DNA of 46,845 nucleotides from a virus. The DNA lies in IMG/VR virus record IMGVR_UViG_3300043398_000421, positions 1 through 46,845 of that record; one strand, written 5' to 3'. A program made the translations under genes and the position numbers. The notes below the pieces were generated by a model. The model was not told the DNA's origin. It did no database searches and was given only the letters and a program-made list of their open reading frames with translations. Of the stretch, positions 24,438 through 36,400 are shown piece after piece. How positions within the stretch are numbered: position 1 is the stretch's first letter; every line of letters starts with the position of its first letter.

Positions 24438-27400
24438 ATGGCTTCTTTAGTCGAAGACCTCCTTGGCCCCCCGGGCAATGCTTCCAGCCGGGGACCCGTC
24501 GATAGGGCCAGCCGCGCAGAATCAATCCTCGGGCGTTATCCGGCTCTGACGCCGGACCAGCGCCGGCAAATAGTTGACTCCATCCGAAACGCGAACGTTG
24601 ATGTCACGTTCAGGGACATGCTCCGGAATTCCGGCATGGCCAAGCAGGACACAGGCGCGCTATGGGACATGGGCTTGGAGTCTGTCGATGAGAGGCGAGC
24701 CGCTCGCAACCCAACGGCTGTCCCTCCGGCCCCTCAACCGGCCAAGCCAGCGCTCCCGCCAAAGGCCCCGGTGTCGGCGGGATTCACGGACACCCTGAAG
24801 GCGTGGCCTGGTGAATTCCTCAGCCCGAAAGCCGCTGCTGTTGCCCCTGCAGTCCCTAAGTTGCCGCCGAAGCCGAATACGGCGTTAACGATGGGGGCGC
24901 AATCTCCGGTTCCTGACGCTACGCCCGTGCCAGACTCCACGTTGCGGCCCTCTGCGCCGACTGGCGTGCCCCCGAAGTCTTCGTTGCCTCCGCGGCCGTC
25001 GAGCCAGTTCCCCGCCCCGGTGGGCAGTATCGGAGGCGAAATTAAACCGCCAACCGGAATATGGGCTGAGCCGCAGGGGCCGGTAGGGACTGGAGAATTT
25101 GCGCCAAAAATCAAATCGGGCCCATTGGCCCCTACTGAATCCGGCGGGATCATCAGCGGAATGCTGACGCTTGACCCGGTCAGTCTTGCGCCTCCCCCTT
25201 CTGGTCCCGAGATCGCACGAGAAGAACAGCTTTTGATTTCCGAGGGCCGGGCGCTCGCGGCGGAAACCGAAAAATTCAAGTCTATCCGCGATGCCATTGA
25301 GGCGAAGGTTCCCGGGCTGAAGGCGAGGAAAGCGGCACTGGACACGGAATTGGCCGCTATTCAGGCGGAGGTCGGCAATAGAGACACGCGCGCTCGCACA
25401 TCCGTCTCCGTGCTTAACGCGGAGACGGCGGAGATTGAGAGAGAGGATGCCGCGCTTGAGCGAGCAATCAGCGCCTTCAATTCGGCGGCAACGGCCGGAC
25501 AGATGGATGCCGCCCAATTCAGTGCCGCGAAGACCGCGCTCGACCAGCGTATCGCCTCACTTAGAGCACGGGCTGATTCCCACGCTGCCGCAGTTGACGC
25601 ACACAACAGATCCGAGCAGTCCGACCCGTTGATGGCGAGGATTGCCGCATACCAGAAAGCCGAGCGCGATCTCATCGCCGCATTGGACGCGCAGGCGGCG
25701 CCGGGGTTCTCCGCGAACACGGCGGCGCTCCAGGCGAAATGGGCGGACTACGAGAACCGCGCGACGGCCTTCAAAAAGAAGGTGGACCCGAAGCAGCAGG
25801 GCCAGGTCTACAACCCCGGCATAGGCTGGACGCTATTCGGAGAATTGGGGCTTGCCGCTCCGGTCGCCGGCGCCGTCGGCGCGGCCGGCGGAATCGTCCG
25901 CGCCCTCTCCACTGTTGCCGAGGCGGTTATGCCGGAAAGCGCCGAAGCCCGAATGCAGCGTGAAGCATTAAAGGCGATGGAAGGGCTTTCGTTTGACGAG
26001 CGAATGGCCCGGATGGCCTATCTCCGCCAATCGTCCCCGGATCACGTCCTGCTGAAGAAGCCCGACGAACTGCACGTAGACCCGCTCACGGGGATACTGA
26101 AAGAGAGAGCGGGGCTGATGGAGGCGGCCACCGAGCAGTTGCGAGGGGGCGACTTCGGCGGGGGCGGCTTCAATGTTGACCGGTCCAAGCTGACAGGAAC
26201 GGAGTCCGCGGTGCTTTCGGGCCTTGAGTCAATTGGAAGCAATGCTCCCGGACTGGTGGCTGGCGCGATGGCTCAGACACCAAAGCTCGGGGCGGCCATC
26301 GCTTCCACGCTCATGGGACTCTCTACCGGGGGACAAAGCGCCGGAGAAGGACGCAAGGCCGGATTCAGCCCTGGGAAGGCACTCCTCTACGGCGGTATTG
26401 ACGGACTCGTCGAGACTTTCACGGAATACATCCCGTCTCACATCATGATGGATTACTTGGCCAAGAAGAATCCGTCATTCCTTCGGATGCTGTACGAATC
26501 CTCCATCGCTGAGCAGCCGAGCGAAGTAGCCGCTACCGGGCTCCAAGAGTTGAACCGGTGGCTGTTCAACCCCGACCACAACAACGAGTCGTTCAAGGAT
26601 TTCCTCCTGCGGATGCCCGAGGCGGAGCGGCAGACCATAATTGCCACAACAGTCGCCACCGTCGGACAAACGGGGATGATTCACGCGCTGAAGCGGATGG
26701 GCGAGAGTCCGGATGCCGCCAATGATCTGGCCGCCCGAGGCTTGGCGCGAGAGAAAATAGACGAATTTTTGGCCGCAATTAGAGGGTTGCGTTCGTCAGA
26801 TGCGGGCACGCCTCCCGCAACGGAGCCGTCTTCCGCTGGAGTAGTAACGCCCGAGCCGCCGTCGCCCACTCCGTCGCCCGCAACTCCGAGTGTGGCGCTG
26901 CCTCCGTCTCCTCCGCGCATCTTCCAGATCGGCGGGAACCAGGTTGTCGGAACGTTCAGGGACAACGTGGTTTACGCGGACGGCCGCGTGATCTCGATGG
27001 CCCGGCGCCCGTCGTACATGCACGCGTTGCGGCAATACGACATTCCGCAGATGACGCACGAGCAGGTGCAGGCGCTCCAGGAGTCGCAGAAGCCCCCGTT
27101 GCCGCCGGCGCAAGTGTCTGCGCCGAGCGCCCCGCCTCCGATGCCGGTGCGTCCCGATGCAAATTCGTCGCGGCAGGAGTTGCCGCCGAGGCCCGCGGGT
27201 ATCACGGGGCACGTGCATATCCCCTCGATGAACCGGGATGTCCCCGTATCGGAAGTGGCGGGCGTTAGCCGCGGAGTGGAAGACGTGGCAACCATGGGCT
27301 CGAAGGTCATTATGGCCGATGGCGCCACATGGCCCATCTCGCGCAGCGTCCTTGATTCTCTCGTTGCGGCCGGCGCCGCGGACGTTACGCGGGTGCCACC

Positions 27401-30400
27401 TCAATTCGGTTCCTATGAAGAAGCGCAGGCCGCTATTGATCGGTTTGAGGACGCCCTTGACCTGAAATACGTGGATGTCAGGCATCCAGACGGGCGCTCT
27501 GTCTCGGCGTCGCTGATAGCCACCTCTCCCTATGCCAGCCCAATAACTGCGGCAGATACGGCGGAGTTATTGGCCCTATACGAGGCCAGGGATGCCTTCT
27601 CTCGGGAAGAAACAGCGCGCGACGTTACGGACATTGACCGAAGATTCGAGGCGCTTATCCCGGACACGGCCGAACGCGCATCGTTCGTCCGTAGCGTCGC
27701 GCAGGCGGACCTGCCTATATCCATCCGGAATAATAGCGATGTCCGTGGCGTCGGAGGACTAGCCAACATGATCGTCCACCGGCTCAGCGAGCAGTACGGC
27801 GATCATCCTGCCACCGCGTTCACGATTGAATCCAGCAATGAAGGAACTCCGGGTAGTCCCGGTATGCGCCTGCGCCTGATTCACGAACCTGGCCTTGGTC
27901 CATCGCGGCCAGTTCTGAATGAGGCGCAACGCTGGATGAAGCACCTTTATCCAGAGGAGACTCCGATCATCCCCGGCGCAAGGATCGCGCCTGAGACACC
28001 AGGACTCCCTGAGCGGCCGAGCGAGACGACTTTGCCCCCATCTGCGGACGACGCCGGTGTCATTATCGGGGCCCCCGCTCCGGATACCGGAGAGTTCGAG
28101 GTAAAGGCCCGGGGCGAGACACAGGCCGAAGCGCACGCCGTTGCCATGGAGGCACTCAGGAAGTCCGGGAAAGACCCTGATCGGTATTCCATGGATCCTG
28201 CGGTCTGGAAGAAGGGGGCGGTGCGCCCATCCCGGGGGGGCGTGGAGATTGACGCGAACCCTGAATATACGTTCACCTTCACACCGATTCCCCCCCCCGT
28301 CACCGCCGAAGACATAAAGAGGATACCTGCGGATATCGAGGCAACTGGTCTCAAGAATCTGGAAGAGCGATCCGACGAAGAAATAGCGGAGGCGATGGAT
28401 GACGCCGAGGCCTTGTCGCGGGCGCAGGCGCTGGGCTACGCGAGAAAACTGCTCAAAGATGGGGTTGGGGTCGTCCCGAAAACGCTGGCCGAGAGTTACG
28501 GGATCACCCTGGCAGCGGCTTCCGAAGTAATCGCCGAGGCGCGCAAAGAGGCGGGGCTACCGAAGGCAGGCGCAGTGCCGGACGCACCAAAGGCTTCCCC
28601 GCAGGATACTCCCGGATATCGTATCGAGCCGCTCCCAGACGGCCGCTTCGACATCATCCGCCCTAACGGCAAGCGCTCCTCGATGGGGCCTTTCGCAAGT
28701 AAAGAAGAGGCTGCGGCTGAAATGGCCGTCATGGAAGAGGCCAATCCGCAGAAGGCTCCGGCGCCGTTGAAGTCCCCTGCGGTTAAATCGTCGAAAGCGC
28801 CGGCACCGCCGGCGAAAGCGAAGACTCCCGCGATTAAGCCGTTGCCTCCACAGCCATCGGCCCAGTTGAGCGACGCGGATGCGATGAGGGAAGGTATCGC
28901 GAGCGGGAAGCTCTCCGCGGAAGACGAGGACGCGCTGTCGGTAGACTTCTCGTCCCCCCCCCGCGGAGAGGGCGCCGGCGACATGATGGGCGGCTTCCCA
29001 GTCGTCCCCACGCCGGAGCGGCCGTTCATTACGAAGCGCACTCCGCACGGGCCGAGAGTTTGGGCAGACGCGGCGGCGATAGAACTCATTATCGAGTACG
29101 CGAAGCCGGAAGAAAGAGACGCTGGAAGCAAAACTTCCGCGCTGACGGTCCGGAACGTTGACCCCGGTGCCGTTCAGTGGATGTCGGAGGAAATGGCCGA
29201 AGCGCAGCGTTTCGGCGACGAAGAGCGCGTAAGGCGGCTGGCGGGCCTGCGCGATGTCTTCGCCGAAGCGGTCGCTGACGGTAGAAGCCAAGTCGCGATC
29301 GTCCCGATGAACTCGAACGCCGCCAACATAGGCGGCCCCATGAGTTCGCGCCTTGGGCTAGGCAGGCAACGCGCCGCTCAGCTTGCCAGGCACGAGATGG
29401 TCCACCAAGTTCTCGGTGGAATCCTTAACGGCGCGGATTATACCGCATTGGACGAAGTCCCCGCGATTCGCTCTGGATACCCTGGCCTTGCGAAAAAGGC
29501 CGATGGCTACTACAGGGCGGTCCACGGGACGACGCGCCGCAATCTCGTCACGCGCGTCGAAGAGATATTCACGCATATCCTCGCTGGTCAGGAGCGCGAG
29601 ATCAGGCTGACCGAAGACCAAGCCGTTGCGATAATCTCCGATGCATGGGATAAGCTAAAGGCAATCAAGGGGGGCGCGGCTGCGGCAAAGGTTTTCCGAG
29701 TCGGCAACCCCCGTATTACGGGAAAGGTAGGCGGGTATGTCAAAGAGGTATTTGGACGTGGAGGTCCACAGTCCGTTGGAGACAGCATTCATGGTGCTGG
29801 AAGAGGGGGGCAAGGAGGCGTTGAGGGACTACCTCCGAAGCCTGAAGGAACCGGCGGACTCGACATCGACAGAAGTGAGTCTCCCCCCGAAACCGGAGAC
29901 AAACGGCTAAGCACTCTTGCGCCGGGAGTGCGCACTCCGGTGATCAAGACCGCCGGCGTCATTTACCGGAATACGGAATCCCGGGATGAATGGGCAGCGC
30001 AGATGCTCGCCAAGATCGGCGAGAAGGTGCGCCCCTATCTGAATAGCCTTTACGACTTGGCCGAGGATGTGGCCGAAACTCACGGGTTGCCGCAGCATCG
30101 GCAACAGGAGGTGACGGATGTACGCACTGGAATCGCTGGAAAACCTGGCGAAGCGGCACATAGTGGACTACCAGCCGCTTCTGGCCAAGCGGCTGGAGGC
30201 GAAGGGAATGCTGGAGAAGACAGCCAATCGTCGGGCGAAGTTCGCGCTGGAAACCTACCAGGCCAACCAGAAGCGGTTGCCGGCGGGGGGAGCGGAGGAG
30301 TTGATGTACGAGGTACTGTATCCGATCCCGGACGAAAGGGAAGTTCAGGAGTCGGAGCGCCTCGCACAACAAACGACGGCTTCTACCGAATAACGGAAGC

Positions 30401-33400
30401 CGACCATCTGGGGGAAGGCGGTCCCCGTGAAAAGCTGGTTCGAAACCTCACGGCCATCCGGACGCTGAAATCTCTCGATTCCGAAGGGCGACTCCCGACA
30501 CCTGCTGAAAAGCGTATTCTTGCTGGATACGTCGGATGGGGAAGCCTCGCGCAGGCTGTCTTCTCGGAGAAAAACGCCAAGCTCCCGGAACGGCTTGAAC
30601 TCGAGCGGCTCCTCACGCCGGAAGAACTGGACGCCGCGCGTAAGTCCACGATGAATGCGCACTACACCTCTCCACAGGTGATCAACTTCATGTGGCAGAT
30701 GGCGGGAAGGCTGGGCTTCAGCGGAGGCACCATCCTTGAGCCAGGCATGGGAACGGGCAATTTCTTCGGTCTCGCCCCGGCTTCGGTTCTGCCAAACAGC
30801 ACATTCCTCGGCGTTGAACTGGACCAGATTACAGGGAAGATCGCGCAGTATCTTTACCCGGGCGCGCAGATCATGGTCCGTGGATACGAGACGGTAGTCA
30901 TGCCTGACGGCGCCGTCGATTTGGCGATCGGTAACGTTCCGTTCGGTAATTACAAGCTGTCCGATCCCCGCTACCGGTCCCAGAACCTGTCCATCCACGA
31001 CTACTACTTCGTGAAGACGTTGGACAAGGCGCGCCCCGGCGGCATTGTAATGTTCATCACGAGCCGTTTCACCATGGATAAGATGAGCCCGCGGGTGCGC
31101 GACGCCATGGCTTCCCGCGGCAACCTTGTTGCGGCGTACCGGCTTCCGAATACGGCCTTTAGGCAGAACGCCGGCACCGAAGTCACCACGGATATCATCA
31201 TCCTGCAGAAGCGGCAACCCCAGACGCCGCAGTCTGGCGAAGCGTTTTCGAGTGTGACGGAAATCGCCCCGGGACTCGCCATCAACGAGTACTTCGCCAG
31301 GCATCCGGAGAATATGTTCGGGCGAATGGCGTTGACGGGCAAGATGTACGGGAAGCGGGAAGAGGGCGAGCCTACGCTTGAACCGACGGAGCCGCTGGAC
31401 ACGATGATGGCGAACGCCATGCGCCGGGCTCCGCGCAATGTGATTGACGCGATTCAATCCGCCCCTCCGATGATTGCCGCCGCGGCCCCAGGAGATGTCA
31501 GGGAGTTGGCGTATACCGTTCAGGATGGCAGGCTGCTTCAGCGCGTTGACGGGGCGCTCGTTGCGCCATTGGACAAGAAGCTCGAGACGGAGCCCTACTT
31601 ATCCCAGATGCGGGACTTAGTTCAGATCAGAGACCAGGTCCAGTCGCTGATTACGCTGCAGCGAACCGTGGACGACGACGCCATGCTTGCGGGGCCACAG
31701 GGCCTCCTGAACGAAACGTACGATGCGTACGTGAAGAAGTACGATTACCTGAACGGGCGCCGGAGCCGGATATTTGAGGACGATCCGCAGTACCCGCTCT
31801 TGCTGTCTCTCGAGAACGTCAATCCTGAAGACAAGTCCGTGACCAAGGCGGACATCTTCACAAAGCGGACGATCCCGGCGAGCATGCCGCTGACGGCCGT
31901 ATCTTCCGATATGGCCGAGGCGCTCAGCCAAGTTATCGCAGAGCGGGGCTTCCCGGATCTCGAGTTTCTCGCATCATTGGCGCACCGGCCCGTGGAAGAA
32001 GTCACGGCGGAACTCGTGGACAAGGAACTCGTATTCCTTGACCCGTCTACCGGCAAGTACGACGCCGCATCAACCTATCTGTCTGGGCGCGTGAGAGAGA
32101 AATTGGCCGTAGCGAAGGCCGCAGCGCAGCAGGATAGCGCGTATCAGCCCAACGTAGCCGCGCTGGAAAAGGTCCAGCCTGAAGATAGGCTGCCGCAGGA
32201 AATTTCGTATTCTCTCGGCGAATCGTGGATCCCGGAAGATGCCTACAAGCAATTCATTGCAGAGCGTCTCATGGGGGCAGAGCCTGGCGGAGAAGCCCCT
32301 TACGAAGTCACGGTCTCGAAATTGCCGAATAGTTGGCTTGTGAAGTTTCCGGCGACGGGGGCTCAGCAGTTGGAGTGGAGCGTCCCACAGATCCGCTTGT
32401 CGGAATTGGTCGAGATCGGGATGGACCTGAAGAGACCGACGATATGGATTAAGCATTCTGACGGGTCGAGGTCCATTGATCAGCAGCAGACGATTATCGC
32501 GAGAGAAAAGCTGCTTCAGATTCGGAACGCATTCGAAGAATGGGCGCGCACGTCTCCAGTATGGAGCGGCCGTCTGGCGCGGCTATTCAACGAGACGTAC
32601 AACGCGACAAGGCTTCCGTCTTTTGATGGGTCCCACATGCCGCTCCACGGGATATCCAAGGAGGTTACTCCGTATCCGCATCAGAAAGACTTTGCGTGGC
32701 GGGTGGTGATGGAGCGTCGAGCCATCGCCGCGCACGAGGTTGGGACGGGTAAAACGATCTCCACGATTATCTCCGCCATGGAACTCAAGCGCATGGGCAT
32801 CGCCAAGAAGCCGATGATTGTGTCTCCGAATGGCAGGGTGCGTCAGTGGGCATCGGAGTTCGCGCGGACTTACCCGGGAGCGAATGTCTTGATCATTGGG
32901 CCTGAAGACTTGGCCGGCCCACGTCGGCGCCTGATGTCCGCGAGGATTGCGACGGGCAATTGGGACGCGGTAATCATGCAGCACAGTTCATTCGGGCTAC
33001 TGCCGATGTCTCCGCAGTATGTCGCGAATACCATCCGTGAAGAAATCGCGCAATTGAGGGACGCGATCAAATCGGCGCAAGAATCTGAAGCGGCGGCCGG
33101 CGGCGGGAAGAGTAGCCGGACAGTGAAGCAACTCGAGAAGTCAGCGGCGGCGATGGAAACGAAGCTGCGCGAGCTTCTGGAGAAGCCGAAAGATAACACG
33201 ATCAAGTTCGACGAACTTGGCGTTGACTTCATTTTCGTGGATGAAGCGCACCTCTTCAAGGGACTCCCGGCATACACGAAGCTGGGGAATGTCTCCGGCC
33301 TCGGTGGTCGCAAGGGATCAGGTCGTGCAGCCGACATGAAGACCAAGATTGATTTCGTGCGATCGCGCCGGGAAGACGGTGGCGGGGTGGTATTCATGAC

Positions 33401-36400
33401 AGGAACCCCGATCACGAATTCCACCGTAGAAATCTACACGATGACGCGGTTCGTGGCGCCGGATGTTCTCCGTGACCTGGGGATTAACTCTTTCGATGAC
33501 TGGGCCGCTCATTTCGGGAACGTGGTTGACGTACTCGAGATGTCCCATGACGCCCGGAGTTATAGGCCGAAGACAAAGTTCAGGCTGATCGTTTCGACCA
33601 GCAAGGAACTCAGCGACATGTTCAGGATCTTTACGGACCTGAAGTACGCGGATGAATTGGGCATCAAGCGGCCGAGGGTTTACGGCGGAGGCCCCGAAGC
33701 CATCATCGTTCCGAGCAATGGCGTAACGGAGCCGTTAATCCAAGACATCGTTGAGCGTATTGACGATCTCCGGCGTAACCCTACGAAGCAATTCGAGAAG
33801 GGGGCCGACAACCATCTCAAGCTCAATACCGAGGGACGTCTCGTCGCGCTGGACCCACGGCTACTGAATCCCTCGTTGCCGGACCACCCTGAGTCGAAAA
33901 CCAACATCGCAGTCTCCAGAATATTCAAGGTATGGGAGCGAAACAAAGAGAAGCGGCTGACACAGTTAGTGTTTTCGCAGGGATACCGGCTGGTGAACCA
34001 CGCGACCAAGCAGGAAATCTTCAACCTCTATGAGGACATGAAGAAAAAGCTGATGGCGAAGGGAGTCCCGGCCAGCGATATCGCTTTTGCGTCGGACTAT
34101 GCGGGCAATGAATCGCAGGAACTGTACGACGCAGTGAACGCCGGCGATATCCGGATCGTCTTCGGGACGACAGAGAAGATTGGCGTTGGCGCTAACCTGC
34201 AGCGGCTGATGCTCTATCTCCATAACCTGGACCCGACATACAGACCTGATCAGCTTGCCCAGCGCATCGGCCGAATTCTGCGGCAGGGGAACCAGAACGA
34301 AGAGATCCACATCCTGAATTACGGACTGGAAGGCAGCCTGGACGCGTACATCTACCAAATGATGGAGTCCAAGGAGCGCGAGATCAGGCTGTTGCTCTCA
34401 AAGGGAGAAATGCCTTCCGACGGGGACCCTTTCGGGGAATTCGTCGTTCAACTCGGGCAGATGAAGGCCCTGATTTCCGGGAACACGGACATCATCCGCC
34501 AGATGGAACTCCAGGCGGACATCATGAAGGTCGAAGCGGTCCGTCGCGACAAGGCTTCGCGAGTGAATGCGCTGCGGTTCGAGGAATCCAAGATTCAGGC
34601 CAATCTTGAAAGCCTGCACAAGCAGATACCTATCGTGTCTCAGGTAATCGCTGGATACGACGAGTACAAGGCTGCGGTGAAGAAGGCTGACGATCCAGCC
34701 AACTTTTTCAAGGCCCAAGTGGGCGGCCGGGAGTTTGGGGCCCGCGGGGAGTTGGTCAAATTCATCGAGGCGGCGCCGGAGGAAGCATTCGGAAGTCCTG
34801 CGCTTCTATTCGGCATTCCTGTGAGGTTTGACCAGGTCGGGAAATGGCGAGGCGGTGACGCACAAAGCGTCGGCGAACTGAAGCACTCTCCACATGATGC
34901 GGCGTTCAGCGTATCCGATTTCGGGCGCATATCGGAGTACAGCAACGCGCTGAAGGCGGTTAACGAGATTGCTGACAAAATAAGGTCCGGCGAGTTATCC
35001 GGCCCACAGGAAGTCGTGTTACCGGACGGACGCAAGGTGACCATTGAGCGTGTCCAAGCCTATCGCTACCACCTTGCGAACGAATGGCACGATGTCCCGC
35101 AGACGGCTTCTGGATTCCTGACAAGCATTGTCACCCAACTGAATAACGCCCTCCCGAAAGAAGCGGAGAAACTAGACCGGGAGCTTGAAGGCAAAAACAA
35201 GGAGTTGGAGGACGTCCATTCTCAGCAGGCATCGCTCAACGATCAGGCGGAGAATGTCAAGCTCGCGTCCATGCAGCGCGAGCTGTCCGAGATCATGGAT
35301 AGGCTGAATCCGAGGGGCAGGCCGGAAGATGCGGTGATTGATCCCGACGCCGTTGAGGCGTCCGACGAAGAAGGTGAAGACGAAGAGGCACCGGCGGCAA
35401 AGCCGAAGCCCTCTCTCAAGATTGACCGCAACGAAGACTCGTTCACGCCGTCCCCGTTGCCGCAGCCACCTCCGCCGTTCGGCCAAGACAGGAAGTACGC
35501 GATCCTTCGCGCTGGCACAGGCAGTGAAGAGATGGATAACCGCGGCGCACAGATGGAAGAGGCCGCGGCGCTCCGCGCGAGCATAGACGCCGCATACGAA
35601 AGCGGCAATACGGCCGAGGCGGAGCGGCTGGAGCAGCGGCTTGGCGCGATCGAGGAGGGGCTCGAGCCTGAGTCTGACTTAGAGATTGACGCTGTGATGG
35701 ACGGGGTATCGAGTGAGGAGCAGTTGGCTGGCCTCTACGCCCGACTCGGCCATCCCGGCGCCGACCGTCCACAGATTGCGGCCCAAATGCGGGCCGTTAT
35801 TGAGGATGGGGCGAACAACGAGTCCGGTTTCGTCGGGAGCCCTTATGCTCCATCGGCCCCACGCACGGACCTGACCGACGCCGAGATCATGGATGCGGCA
35901 AAGGATGCTTACGAAAGCCGGCGCGCCATCCACGGGAAATTGAAGAAGGCTCCAGGAGGGGCGTTACAGCGGGCGAAGGAATGGATTGCATCGAGAGGGG
36001 GGCCGCAGGGGCCACCGCCACCGCTGGGCTCGCGGCCACGAGAAGGAGAGCGTGGCTCGTTCTCCATGAAGCCGCGGCCAAAGACGGACGCGGAAGTCGC
36101 CCTCGAGAAGGCCGACGAGATCAAGGAGAAGAACCCGCTGATCGGACAGATTCTCGGGGCGACGGCGGGGCAATCCAAGCCGTCCATCATGGAGCGAATC
36201 CGGGCATCGATGGATCGTCACGCCAAGGATTGGGTCTGGGAGTACTCGACGTCCAAGTTCCCGCAGGTCCAGGAGTGGCTGGCGCGAATCATCGACATCG
36301 TTCCGAACGCTATGAAGCAGGCGACTGCGTCGGTCGATCAGATCCTCGGCCCCGAAGTGGCCCGGGAAGACTCTGAATTGGCGCGGCAGATCATCGTCCT

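Noticed and set aside
30345-31457. Minus-strand frame of 370 codons opposite the methyltransferase domain
   Set aside because: The + strand carries recognisable methyltransferase motifs over the same DNA; the minus frame reads as Arg/His/Val-rich shadow.
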